Shown here: positions 1 to 8,556 of the stretch, piece after piece
How positions within the stretch are numbered: position 1 is the stretch's first letter
Layout of the letters: each line of letters begins with the position of its first letter
Origin: Vibrio rhizosphaerae
Lineage (GTDB): Bacteria; Pseudomonadota; Gammaproteobacteria; Enterobacterales; Vibrionaceae
Direction: 5' to 3'
Assembly: GCF_024347095.1 (NCBI RefSeq)
Contig: NZ_AP024903.1
Span: forward strand, 930,001-994,000
DNA length: 64,000 bases
The notes under the pieces: model-generated
Told to the model about the DNA's origin: nothing
The model's database searches: none
What the model saw: only the letters and a program-made list of their open reading frames with translations
Program-made: the position numbers and the translations under genes

Positions 1-1629
1 CGCAGGATGTTCGGCCGTGTCGCTTTGACCCGGGAGTCCAATCCGAATCTGAAAGACAAAGCTGGTCGGGAAGGATTTATTGATAATAAAGCCTCAAAGC
101 TGTTCCGGGAAATTGTGGAAAATATTCTTATTGATGTGGCTAAAAAACATCTGGGGCGCTACTCAGAGACAAGAAAACCGACGATAGAGGCGATTAAAGA
201 ACAGAAAGCGCAGTTAAAAGCAGAAGAAGACCGAAAAAAATTACTGAGTAAAGAGAGAGGGCGAATCCGACGGTCAATTAAAAATAATACATCGCGTTTA
301 ATTAATCATCTCCAGAAGTTGAACGAGTTGCGCCAGTCAGCCGAAAGTCGCTTGTCAATCAACACTATTGATGAACTTCAGGCACTGAAAAGTGAAATTG
401 ATCAGTTAACGGAAGTCACTCAAAGCTTTTCTTTAAGTCCGATTCCCCCCAGTCTGGGACGCTTGGAAGATGATTATCGCTCGTACAGGAGGAGTGAACT
501 GGCTGCGAAAGAGATAATTCAGCAATTGACTTCCGCGGTGAATCGTGCAATTGCTGAATCACAGCAAAAAACTGATTATGAGAAAGCGACGGAAATATAT
601 CGCAGTAAACTTGCGTCCGTTAATAATTCAATCACGAAGTATGCTACACGCGGCAGGGAAATGCTCAGTAAGCAACAGACAGAGTTGGATAATTTAGTTA
701 AACATTGTCGGGAACAATATAAAACTGTTGTTGAAAATGAATTAGAAGATTTAAAGCTGGAGAAAATACCACTGAGCAAAGTGCTGACGATTCTTGACGA
801 AGAGCAGGAAAAAGTTGAAATAGAGAATGCTCAGAAATTGTCTCCTTATATTACTGCACTGGAAAGAATCAACGAAGAGATTGATCTTGAAGGACTTGCT
901 ATTCATAGTATGAATGAGTCAACTAAATATCGAGAAGAATTAGCTCGGCTTCACTCTTTGGCTCAGTTGGGGGTCACCGTTGAAATTGTCGGTCATGAGT
1001 TAGAAAGTCTGGACTTGATTATTGACAGCAGTCTAAAGTCAATCGCTGAAACACAATTGAATGGTGAGCAGAAAGATTATCTGAAGAAAGCCAACGATGC
1101 TCATCTTTCATTAATGGAAAAGCTAAGGTTTTTATCTCCGCTGAAATTGTCCGGCGAGAAAATATCAAAGCGAATCTCCGGTCAGGAAATTTATAATTAT
1201 GTAAATGACTACTTTGAAGAGCAGTTTGCTAAATCCGATGTTGTATTCAGTATGACAAAATCTTTTGCATCATTGTTTGTTCATGAATATCCTTCGCGAA
1301 TTTATCCTGTTTTCATTAACCTTGTGAATAACGCCTTATATTGGGTGCAACGAACAGAAAATGAGAAACGATATATTACACTGGATGTGAACAATAATGA
1401 GATTATTGTTGCAGATAACGGGCCGGGGGTTGATTCGGATGATGTTGAGCAATTGTTCACTCTGTTTTTTACCCGAAAACAACGTGGCGGACGGGGAGTC
1501 GGTCTTTATTTGTCTAAGCAAAACTTACAGGCCGGTGGCCATAAAATAAGATATGAAACACGTGAGAATTATAAAGCTCTTCCGGGAGCTAATTTTGCAA
1601 TCGAATTCAAAGGGGTGACTCATGGCTGA
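1..1629 (+). CDS. Sensor histidine kinase-like ATPase, 5' end outside window
   Basis: The reading frame is open to the left edge, so the protein is probably N-terminally truncated; the first ATG seen is at 7. The first ~50 visible residues (RESNPNLKDKAGREGFI) resemble the segment that follows an Hsp90-like ATPase fold in large GHKL proteins. A long coiled coil (about residues 60-290) follows. Next comes a dimerisation-helix segment with a candidate phospho-acceptor His in VEIVGHELESLD. A C-terminal HATPase domain carries an N-box (FINLVNNALYWV), G1 (VADNGPGV), an F-box (LFTLFFTRKQ) and G2 (GRGVGLYLSKQ). It overlaps the next gene by 8 nt, so the two are translationally coupled and probably form a signalling pair. 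The linkage to an HNH nuclease suggests a defence role (inference). The kinase-like ATPase call is firm; the biological role is not. Confidence 0.8.
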   Translation, partial: RRMFGRVALTRESNPNLKDKAGREGFIDNKASKLFREIVENILIDVAKKHLGRYSETRKPTIEAIKEQKAQLKAEEDRKKLLSKERGRIRRSIKNNTSRLINHLQKLNELRQSAESRLSINTIDELQALKSEIDQLTEVTQSFSLSPIPPSLGRLEDDYRSYRRSELAAKEIIQQLTSAVNRAIAESQQKTDYEKATEIYRSKLASVNNSITKYATRGREMLSKQQTELDNLVKHCREQYKTVVENELEDLKLEKIPLSKVLTILDEEQEKVEIENAQKLSPYITALERINEEIDLEGLAIHSMNESTKYREELARLHSLAQLGVTVEIVGHELESLDLIIDSSLKSIAETQLNGEQKDYLKKANDAHLSLMEKLRFLSPLKLSGEKISKRISGQEIYNYVNDYFEEQFAKSDVVFSMTKSFASLFVHEYPSRIYPVFINLVNNALYWVQRTENEKRYITLDVNNNEIIVADNGPGVDSDDVEQLFTLFFTRKQRGGRGVGLYLSKQNLQAGGHKIRYETRENYKALPGANFAIEFKGVTHG

Positions 1630-3454
1630 TATGGTAAATACAGGGGAACAGGCAGCAACATTCCCGGCGTACGAAGATTTAATTTATGAGGCATTTATTG
1701 ACCCGATACGGAATATAACTGTAGTCGATGATGAATATCCGACACTGACACAGTTTTTATCAGCGAAAGTATCCGGTGATGAGCTGCCGAAAGACCAACA
1801 GAAATTGCCGAATCTTCAACGACTGCAAAAAATAATCAGTCTTTGCCATACTGACAGAAATTGGAGTGTCGATGTTTTTGACGGGAAAAGCCCTGAGTTA
1901 GGAAACAATGATACCGTTCCTCCGCATTTGAATCATAGTGACTTGGTCGTTCTGGACTATCACCTTAACGGCGAACCGACAACCGATAACGGAGAGAAGG
2001 CAAGGAAAATTATCAGTGTATTAGAAAATAACAATCACTTTAATATAATCCTTGTTCACACAAAAGGATTTGGTGACGGCGATATAGAACAGGTGTTTAA
2101 TGAAATACTATGCCAATTTGCTTCTGTTCCTGATGACCATAATTTTCAAGTTACTGATGAGATAAAAGAGAAAGTTGAAGAGTGGTTGGATGAAAATAAC
2201 GGTGTTGAATATTCTTTTTTTGAGAAAAAGATGAGTATTCAGGACATACTGAAACATGTAAAATTTTCTGATAGTTCAGCTGTTGCTGTCCGTTCTCCAA
2301 AACATTTTCTCCATGCTTTTCAGGAAGAATTAAATACAGTATCGAATCTAATCAATATTACATGTGATGAGTTGGTTAAATGGTTTGTCGGAGATCAAAT
2401 TGAGCGGTTGAAAAAAAAATGTGACGGTATTTGTCAGGGAGGTCTTAAATGGAGTTGGGAGAATGAAAAAGGTCAATTGAATTATATTGCAACAGGCAGA
2501 GTGTTTATTTCTGTTATCAGAAAGCGTAACGGTGAACCTCAGGATGAACTTATCGAACCGCTCAAACGTTCACTGATTGAATTGAATGCTTCTCCCATGC
2601 ATCTGCTTATGGCAAAAATGCGCCATGATATTGATGAGCGAGGATTAGAGCAGGCGAATAAAATCGTCGCCAAAAGAGAAGCACAGGCAGGCTGGTTATA
2701 CAATCTGATTACTAAAAGTACCGAGAATTCACATGAGCATGATATTGTGATTGATGCACATTGGGAGCAATTGAACAGAGCGACAAAAGATGAACTCAGA
2801 GACTTTTCTGCAAAATTAGTTACTGCTGCAAACAGAAAAGTATCCGGTAATCCTCTTGATGTTGTAAAACATTTTTTCAATGAATGTGTCAGTGATAAAG
2901 ACAAAACCTTGGGTCATTTAAATGCATTCAATTGTTCTCATCCTTTGTTAGGGAAACATTTGACAACCGGAACTGTCTTCAAGGCTGAAGATGAGTATTG
3001 GGTTTGTCTGACCCCGGCTTGTGACCTTGTGCCACGTAAACGACAACAGTGGGCATCGAGAATTGGTGAAAGTCACCTGGCTTTTAAAGCGGTTAGGCTT
3101 CAATCAGTAGCACAATTATCTACGGCAAATAAAGAAGCAAACACAAACAATTATATCTATTTGATATCGAACAGCGGAGAGCCGAAAGCGTTTTGTCTGT
3201 CTTCCGGGAAAGATAATCCGACCTGGGATACATTTTTTGCGGCGAAACAAGGTATATTTGGTGAGAAAGGTATCTTTCAACTGACTTGTCTCAGAGAAAA
3301 ACAAGGGAATGATGTTTTAGAATCTGTTGTTCTTGAAGCCGAAGCTATTGCCGAATTACGGTACGAATATGCTCTGAACCTGCTTCATAAGTTCTCAGCA
3401 AGCCAATCAAGGGTCGGTTTAGGCTTTATTGATAACTCTGCTTTTTTACAGTAG
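1622..3454 (+). CDS. Receiver-like domain protein, partner of the upstream kinase
   Basis: This 610-residue protein starts at an ATG overlapping the stop of the kinase-like gene. Residues ~30-160 look like a divergent response-regulator receiver: an acidic cluster in NITVVDDEY, a candidate phospho-acceptor Asp in DLVVLDYHLNG (about residue 112) and a Thr-Lys pair in ILVHTKGF. The remaining ~440 residues match no output domain I recognise; there is no helix-turn-helix or GGDEF signature. A Cys/His-containing stretch (LTPACDLVPRKRQQW) lies near residue 465. The gene pair resembles ATPase plus 'response receiver' pairs predicted in prokaryotic conflict systems, but that role is inference. An alternative is an ordinary orphan two-component pair with an unusual effector. 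Confidence 0.65.
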   Translation: MADMVNTGEQAATFPAYEDLIYEAFIDPIRNITVVDDEYPTLTQFLSAKVSGDELPKDQQKLPNLQRLQKIISLCHTDRNWSVDVFDGKSPELGNNDTVPPHLNHSDLVVLDYHLNGEPTTDNGEKARKIISVLENNNHFNIILVHTKGFGDGDIEQVFNEILCQFASVPDDHNFQVTDEIKEKVEEWLDENNGVEYSFFEKKMSIQDILKHVKFSDSSAVAVRSPKHFLHAFQEELNTVSNLINITCDELVKWFVGDQIERLKKKCDGICQGGLKWSWENEKGQLNYIATGRVFISVIRKRNGEPQDELIEPLKRSLIELNASPMHLLMAKMRHDIDERGLEQANKIVAKREAQAGWLYNLITKSTENSHEHDIVIDAHWEQLNRATKDELRDFSAKLVTAANRKVSGNPLDVVKHFFNECVSDKDKTLGHLNAFNCSHPLLGKHLTTGTVFKAEDEYWVCLTPACDLVPRKRQQWASRIGESHLAFKAVRLQSVAQLSTANKEANTNNYIYLISNSGEPKAFCLSSGKDNPTWDTFFAAKQGIFGEKGIFQLTCLREKQGNDVLESVVLEAEAIAELRYEYALNLLHKFSASQSRVGLGFIDNSAFLQ

Positions 3455-3498
3455 GCATTGATATATCAGGAATGACGTTTAATCGACTATTAAAGTTA

Positions 3499-3530
3499 AT
3501 CGGAGGGAAATTTGCTCTCCGATTATTTCG
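3499..3530 (+). terminator. Putative terminator after the kinase/receiver pair
   Basis: An 8-bp inverted repeat (AATCGGAG / CTCCGATT) with an 11-nt loop is followed by ATTTCG. It lies 45 nt after the receiver-like gene. The U-tract is short, so strength is uncertain. Confidence 0.5.
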
Positions 3531-3578
3531 AGTATTGTCGTTTCCTCTGTATCTTAAATAAGGTAATTGGTAAGTCTT

Positions 3579-4178
3579 ATGCCGAATTCCCCCTTCTACC
3601 AAAAAAACGCCCAATCTCTCGCAACCCAATACAACACCCTCAGCTTCGAACAAGTGCATGCAAGTTGGAAGCACTTCTGGCCGGAGAAAGGTGAGGTGGT
3701 GTTGGATGTCGGGGCTGGTTCCGGGAGGGACGCGTTTTGGATGGCGGCGCAAGGTTGTGTGGTGTTGGCGGCGGAGCCGGTGGCGCAGATGCGGGCGGAA
3801 GGTGAACGGTTGACCGGAAACTCGGTTGAATGGCTGGATGACGCACTGCCTGAGTTATCGCAGCTTGCTGAACGCAAACGGCAATTCGATGTGATTCTGG
3901 TCAGTGCGGTGTGGATGCATTTAACCTCGGCACAACGTCAGTTGGCGTTGGGGCATCTGGCGGCGTTGCTGGTACCCGGTGGGCGTTTGGTGATCTCTTT
4001 ACGCTATGGTGATTTTGCCGATGAAAGAGTGACTTATCTGTTGTCTGACGACGAATTGATTGCTCAGGCAGAAGGCGTCGGACTGACGCCACGCTTGATT
4101 TCATCCCGACAAGATGACAGTCTCAAACGACAAGATATTTGCTGGCAAACGGTGGTTTTGTCGCAAGGAAAAGCCTGA
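3579..4178 (+). CDS. Class I SAM-dependent methyltransferase
   Basis: A 199-residue protein with a glycine-rich SAM-binding motif I (VVLDVGAGSGRDA, about residue 39), an acidic motif II (VLAAEP) and a motif IV-like stretch (FDVILVSAVWMHL), followed by LVPGGRLVISLR. This is the layout of TehB/UbiE-like small methyltransferases. The ATG at 3579 is preferred over an upstream in-frame TTG at 3567. The substrate cannot be read from the sequence. The gene lies 11 nt upstream of an HNH nuclease, so they may be cotranscribed. It lacks the (D/N)PPY motif of adenine-N6 or cytosine-N4 DNA methylases, so it is not an obvious restriction partner. Confidence 0.8.
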   Translation: MPNSPFYQKNAQSLATQYNTLSFEQVHASWKHFWPEKGEVVLDVGAGSGRDAFWMAAQGCVVLAAEPVAQMRAEGERLTGNSVEWLDDALPELSQLAERKRQFDVILVSAVWMHLTSAQRQLALGHLAALLVPGGRLVISLRYGDFADERVTYLLSDDELIAQAEGVGLTPRLISSRQDDSLKRQDICWQTVVLSQGKA

Positions 4179-4189
4179 AAGGATAATTC

Positions 4190-5317
4190 ATGTTGTTGGA
4201 TGACTACTGCGAGATGTTTCGCAATCTGAATATGAATACCAAAGGCCAGCATAAAAGCCCGCATAAGGTGTGTATGCTGCTGGCGGTGATTGAGTTGATT
4301 GAGAACGGTACCATTGCAACCAACCGGATTGATCTCGATGACACACTGAAAACGGCGTTCAGCCACTATTTTAATCAGCGTCGCAGCGATACCGATAAAG
4401 ATACCCCGGAGAATCCGTACTTTCACCTGAAAAGTGAAGGCTTCTGGCATGTTGTCTACAATCCCGGCATTGACCCTGCGACGGTAAAACGTTACTCCAA
4501 AAAAGCGATTTCTCATGTCACCCTTGATGATGCGTTGTTTGAATATATGCAAAGCCGCATCACCAATCATGATCTCAGAGAAGCGCTCAATCATAACTTG
4601 TCCGATCTGGCTTTTCTGTATCAGCAGTGGTTGGCTGATACCGGACATACGCAAAACACGATTCGCGAATATTGCCGGGTGATTGAACACGATTTATCCC
4701 TTTGGCTGCAACAGCAATTAGGCATTGAGCATGCCGTGTTTGACATCAAATCATTCCGCGATTTTCATGCGCTGGCCCTTCAATTTAAGGTATCTCAACA
4801 AGGGCAAGTTGCTGATTCTCGTCATCATCCACTGTTTTCCCAAGTGATTGAATCTTATCTGCTCTTTCTGAAGGATTTGAATCAGGTTGATCTTCAGGAT
4901 GATGTCAATCAAATCATGAGTGATCCACGCCTGACAACGACGGAAAAGAAAATTCTGATGAATACCCGTATGGGGCAGGGAAGTTACCGCAGGCAGTTGA
5001 TTGATCTGTGGCAGGGCTGTGCCGTGACTCGTTATCCGAATACCCAATTGTTGGTTGCTTCACACATCAAGCCTTGGCGATATTCGACGAACGAAGAGCG
5101 ATTGGATAAATTCAACGGTTTGTTGCTGCTTGCCAATCTCGATAAAGCTTTCGATCTCGGTTTTATTTCATTTGAGGCGAATGGCCGGATCATGATCTCC
5201 GGGCAGCTCCAATCCCCGACAACCCTCGGCATCCACGCAGACATGCACTGTACTCTGCATCGGGAGCACCGGAAATATCTCGATTATCATCGGGTTGAGT
5301 TGTTTAAAGGGGTCTGA
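4190..5317 (+). CDS. HNH endonuclease (HNH_2 type), probable restriction enzyme
   Basis: A 375-residue protein. The C-terminal part holds an HNH nuclease core: SHIKPW (about residue 291), then FNGLLLLANLDKAFDLGFISF, the usual pattern of HNH_2 restriction-type nucleases. The N-terminal ~100 residues (SPHKVCMLLAVIELIENG, then FHLKSEGFWHV) resemble the modified-DNA-reading domain found in some McrA-like type IV HNH enzymes. That assignment is from pattern memory only. Start ATG 4190 is preceded by GAAAGG. The setting, next to a methyltransferase and a kinase/receiver pair, suggests a small defence island. The HNH call is firm; type IV restriction is inference. Confidence 0.75.
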   Translation: MLLDDYCEMFRNLNMNTKGQHKSPHKVCMLLAVIELIENGTIATNRIDLDDTLKTAFSHYFNQRRSDTDKDTPENPYFHLKSEGFWHVVYNPGIDPATVKRYSKKAISHVTLDDALFEYMQSRITNHDLREALNHNLSDLAFLYQQWLADTGHTQNTIREYCRVIEHDLSLWLQQQLGIEHAVFDIKSFRDFHALALQFKVSQQGQVADSRHHPLFSQVIESYLLFLKDLNQVDLQDDVNQIMSDPRLTTTEKKILMNTRMGQGSYRRQLIDLWQGCAVTRYPNTQLLVASHIKPWRYSTNEERLDKFNGLLLLANLDKAFDLGFISFEANGRIMISGQLQSPTTLGIHADMHCTLHREHRKYLDYHRVELFKGV

Positions 5318-5348
5318 ACCGATTTGTTTTCAATGATATATACAGAGA

Positions 5349-5378
5349 ATAAAAAACCTGCCCACAAATGGGCAGGTT
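5349..5378 (-). terminator. Rho-independent terminator of the coiled-coil protein gene
   Basis: The stem AACCTGCCC / GGGCAGGTT has a 6-nt loop. Read on the minus strand it is followed by a T-rich run (TTTTTTATT). It lies just beyond the stop of the leftward gene; on the plus strand there is no U-tract. Confidence 0.8.
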
Positions 5379-5405
5379 CTACTACGTTTGTTGACCAACA
5401 ATATA

Positions 5406-6707
5406 TTAGTTGATTTTTTCTACGTGAATAAATTTAAACAGGTAGTTAGGTTCTGTCATGCTGCCTCTCAATGTGGCACTGAATTCTCGAACACAGTCGT
5501 TTTGACTTGAGAATAAGTAGCCATCAAACCGAATAATGTCACCACGGCTTAGTGTGAGTGCAGACTGGAATATCTCACTGCTAGGGTCGAGCAAACTGTT
5601 TACACCAATATCACTAAAAACATTATTGGCGGTTGTCAGGTACATATGTTCACCGAACTTCACAGCGAGCACTCCTTTCCCTTCACTATTGGTTGTCAGC
5701 TCTGTGACCTTACCGATCCAATCGTAGTGTTTGCCTTGGAGACCACATAGTAAACTCTTACGTTGTCCACGGGTGGCACCTCGTGCCAATTCGCTTGTCG
5801 CTTTTTTGTATTCCATGCGACCACTGTAAGAAGCGACAGCTAATTGGAGTTGAGATAACGGATACAGCTCGGAATATTTAGATAGTTTGTCATCGAATAT
5901 TCTTCTTTTTTTCAATTCAGTTATAAAATATTGCCTGTTCTTTTCATTTTCTTTATCTTGCTCCGCTTGTTGGCGTTCTTGTTCTGCTTGTTGGCGTTCT
6001 GCATCTTGTATTAATTTAAGCTCTCTCTGTTTTCTCATTTCTTCATCATGAGCTTGTCTTTTTGCTGACTCTTCATTAAAACGTTTTAGTCTTTCTTGTG
6101 ATTCTCTTTCAATATCTGATATAGGTTTTTTTTGAGGTGTCGTCGCCGCTTTTTCAGCTGCTGCTTGCTTTTGCATTTCTTCCTGACGTTTTTTCTCAGC
6201 AGCAAGACGTTGTTGTCTTTCTTTCTCTTTTTGTGCCTTTTTCTGTTGTTCGATACGGTTAATTTGTGACTGGTAAGGGCTCAGGTTCTCATCAAGCTTT
6301 TTCGCAGCCTGACGAATTTTGTCAGCATCATCGCCACTGTAAACATATTTCAGGTCGCTATAGAGTGTTTGGGTGTCGTGGGAAATTTTAATGCCATGAT
6401 AGCCAGAAACATGTTTATATCGTTTTAGTATCGGGTCGGCATAGTTTCTGGCATCTTGTAATATCTTCTGTTTTTGCTCTTGTTCTTTTTTTTCTTTTTC
6501 GTCTTGTTTCTTCATCGCTGAATCAACCAGATCACCGCCGACTTTGACAACATCGCCAAGGCCGAAAGCATGCGCGTTATTTTCAATCGCTGAATAAGAG
6601 AAGCCAATCAAAAATAAGAAGCATGATTTGGCCAATAAACGCTGCCCGCTTTTTAGCAATGTTTTACTCTTTAAAAGAGAATTGTTTTTTTTTCGATTTA
6701 AATTCAT
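5406..6707 (-). CDS. Secreted/periplasmic coiled-coil protein of unknown function
   Basis: A 433-residue protein with a Sec signal peptide: basic N-terminus, hydrophobic CFLFLIGFSYSA and probable cleavage after NAHA (about residue 48). Residues ~70-270 form a highly charged K/E/Q-rich coiled coil, including near-tandem RQQAEQ units that correspond to a short DNA duplication near 5960-6000. The last ~150 residues look globular and beta-rich (LLCGLQGKHYDWIGKVTEL onward, ending in FKFIHVEKIN) and contain two cysteines. I do not recognise the family. It is AT-rich compared with the NRPS region. It has its own terminator and faces the same way as the lipoprotein gene 268 nt upstream. Confidence 0.6.
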   Translation of the reverse strand: MNLNRKKNNSLLKSKTLLKSGQRLLAKSCFLFLIGFSYSAIENNAHAFGLGDVVKVGGDLVDSAMKKQDEKEKKEQEQKQKILQDARNYADPILKRYKHVSGYHGIKISHDTQTLYSDLKYVYSGDDADKIRQAAKKLDENLSPYQSQINRIEQQKKAQKEKERQQRLAAEKKRQEEMQKQAAAEKAATTPQKKPISDIERESQERLKRFNEESAKRQAHDEEMRKQRELKLIQDAERQQAEQERQQAEQDKENEKNRQYFITELKKRRIFDDKLSKYSELYPLSQLQLAVASYSGRMEYKKATSELARGATRGQRKSLLCGLQGKHYDWIGKVTELTTNSEGKGVLAVKFGEHMYLTTANNVFSDIGVNSLLDPSSEIFQSALTLSRGDIIRFDGYLFSSQNDCVREFSATLRGSMTEPNYLFKFIHVEKIN

Positions 6708-6975
6708 ACCGTATTTCCAACATATTGTTAAAGGCAGATTGATTTTTTCAATGTTTGCATTGAACGCTACCCATCAAAAGAGGGTTCATAATAAATCGAA
6801 TGTTCGGTATATCAATAGGAATGTTGCTATTATTTGATGATTTTTAAAGAAATTATATTTTTTGGTGTGGTCATCATGGCATCGGTGTAACTCGATATTG
6901 GGTAATGAACATAGCTCCTTCGCTATTATCGACTTGATGTTTTTAATTTTTTCCTGACTGAGTTGTTTTGCGTTT

Positions 6976-7617
6976 TTATCGTACTTTGTGAGCTAAAGGG
7001 GGTTGGCAGTCTTCCCAAAATAGTTTAATTGAGCTGATTTCTTTCCCCTGTTTATCTCGAAAAATATGCACTGTAGGAATGTGGTGAGTAATAAATTGTT
7101 CGGAGTAAAGATTGTGGCAGTTATCTCTGGTGATCATTGCTCTCATTGTTTTGGTCAATGCATGGGGAGCAAGCGCTGATAATTTCCGGTTAAGGATGGT
7201 ATATTTAAACCGTAGTTCTTTATCACCAGTTTCTAATTTATCTAATATTATCGCGTTGTTTATGAATATCGGGAGTAGCAGATTCATTTTCTGTGCTGTC
7301 ATGCTTAAACGGGCATTGATGCTATGGTCTGTGCCTGAAATGGTTTTGACCGAATAGCCTTTGGTGGCCATACAGGTCATTTTCTGCTTGAACATTTGAT
7401 CTGTGCGGTTTATTTGTTCTGCTTCCGACAGAGATTCTTTTTGATAGGTGTCATATAGTTTGCTGAGATCTGATTTCCAGCCACAGTCTTGTTTCGATTG
7501 GGCGATTTGTTCGGCGGTTGCTGGTTGATTCCGATACATCCATGTAGCGCTGGGCTTGATGGTCGCACAACCTGAGAGTAAAGAGAGCCCGGCAATCGTT
7601 GCAATAAATTGTTTCAT
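6976..7617 (-). CDS. Putative lipoprotein of unknown function
   Basis: A 213-residue protein with a clear type II signal peptide: MKQFIATIAGLSLLSGC, lipobox LLSGC, lipidated Cys at residue 17. The mature part has scattered Cys residues (QDCGW, MTCMATKGYSV, DNCHN, EDCQPP) that could form disulfides. No enzymatic motif is visible. The segment QKMTCMATKGYSV resembles the C(M)xxKGY turn common in small Gram-negative lipoproteins. It lies upstream of, and in the same direction as, the coiled-coil secreted protein, so the two may work together at the envelope (weak inference). Confidence 0.65.
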   Translation of the reverse strand: MKQFIATIAGLSLLSGCATIKPSATWMYRNQPATAEQIAQSKQDCGWKSDLSKLYDTYQKESLSEAEQINRTDQMFKQKMTCMATKGYSVKTISGTDHSINARLSMTAQKMNLLLPIFINNAIILDKLETGDKELRFKYTILNRKLSALAPHALTKTMRAMITRDNCHNLYSEQFITHHIPTVHIFRDKQGKEISSIKLFWEDCQPPLAHKVR

Positions 7618-7730
7618 GTTTATTTCCTGATCTGAACCATATTTTTATTCAGTTGGCTTATACCATAATTGATAACTTTATTATATAAATTAAAGGGATA
7701 GCGTGAAAAAAGTGAGCGTTGGTCAACACA

Positions 7731-7762
7731 ATAAAAAAGACCTGCTCATTCCTGAGCAGGCC
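7731..7762 (-). terminator. Rho-independent terminator of the DJ-1/PfpI gene
   Basis: The stem CCTGCTCA / TGAGCAGG has a 4-nt loop (7741-7760) and is followed on the minus strand by TCTTTTTTATT. It lies about 60 nt beyond the stop of the leftward gene. Confidence 0.85.
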
Positions 7763-7822
7763 GAAACAGTATCGTTTGATAGACAGTGGATTTTGTTTGA
7801 GCGTCATCCGCTCAATTGCGGC

Positions 7823-8500
7823 TTATGCGAGTTTTTTTAACAGCGCTTGCGCAACCGCTTCTGAGCTGGCTGGGTTCTGGCCGGTGATCAGCAGACCATC
7901 TTCAACCACATAAGGTGCCCAGTCATCGCCTTTCTCATACAGGCCGCCCAGTGCTTTGAATTCATCTTCGATCAAAAACGGCACCACGTCAGTCAGTTGT
8001 ACGCCAGCTTCTTCATTGTTAGTAAAGCCAGTGACTTTGCGACCTTGAATCAGCGGGGTTCCGTCGGCTGCTTTGACATGACGCAGAACGCCCGGTGCAT
8101 GACAGACAAAGCTGATCGGTTTGTTGGCACGCTCGAAGCTTTCAATCAGTTTGATTGAATCTTGTGAGTTGGTCAGATCCCACAGCGGGCCGTGTCCGCC
8201 CGGGTAGAAGACTGCATCAAAATCTTGTTGTTTGACGCTGGCCAGTTTGACGGTATTGGCAAGGGCTTTTTGTGCCGCCGGATCTGCTTTAAAACGTTCT
8301 GTCTGCGCTGTCTGGAAATCAGCCAGATCGCTTTTCGGATCAAGTGGCGGCTGCCCGCCTTCCGGTGAAGCCAGTACGACTTCAGCACCTGCATCGAGGA
8401 AGCTGTAGTAGGGGGCAGCAAATTCTTCGAGCCAGAAGCCGGTTTTTTCACCGGTGTTGCCAAGTTCACTGTGTGAGGTCAGTACCATTAAAATCTTCAT
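7823..8500 (-). CDS. Type 1 glutamine amidotransferase domain protein (DJ-1/PfpI family)
   Basis: A 225-residue protein of the DJ-1/PfpI superfamily, in the branch with Hsp31/glyoxalase III-like proteins. The nucleophile elbow is FVCHAPG (Cys about residue 133), preceded by DAVFYPGGHGPLWDL and EKTGFWLEEFAAPY, which carries the Glu usually placed near the Cys. Family members act as glutathione-independent glyoxalases, deglycases or chaperones; the exact activity is not shown here. I chose ATG at 8500 because GGAAG lies 8 nt upstream; the longer frame begins with a TTG. The neighbouring aldehyde dehydrogenase, in the same direction, suggests a shared reactive-aldehyde detoxification unit. Confidence 0.85.
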   Translation of the reverse strand: MKILMVLTSHSELGNTGEKTGFWLEEFAAPYYSFLDAGAEVVLASPEGGQPPLDPKSDLADFQTAQTERFKADPAAQKALANTVKLASVKQQDFDAVFYPGGHGPLWDLTNSQDSIKLIESFERANKPISFVCHAPGVLRHVKAADGTPLIQGRKVTGFTNNEEAGVQLTDVVPFLIEDEFKALGGLYEKGDDWAPYVVEDGLLITGQNPASSEAVAQALLKKLA

Positions 8501-8556
8501 TATTTTCTTCCTTTTCAAGTCTTTGTTGTTGATATGTGGTGAGTCATTGCTCGGGT

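Noticed and set aside
3426..3877. Overlapping antisense and alternate-frame ORFs across the methyltransferase gene, and the many such frames under the NRPS genes
   Set aside because: They have no family motifs or ribosome-binding sites and lie entirely within well-supported genes. They are shadow frames.
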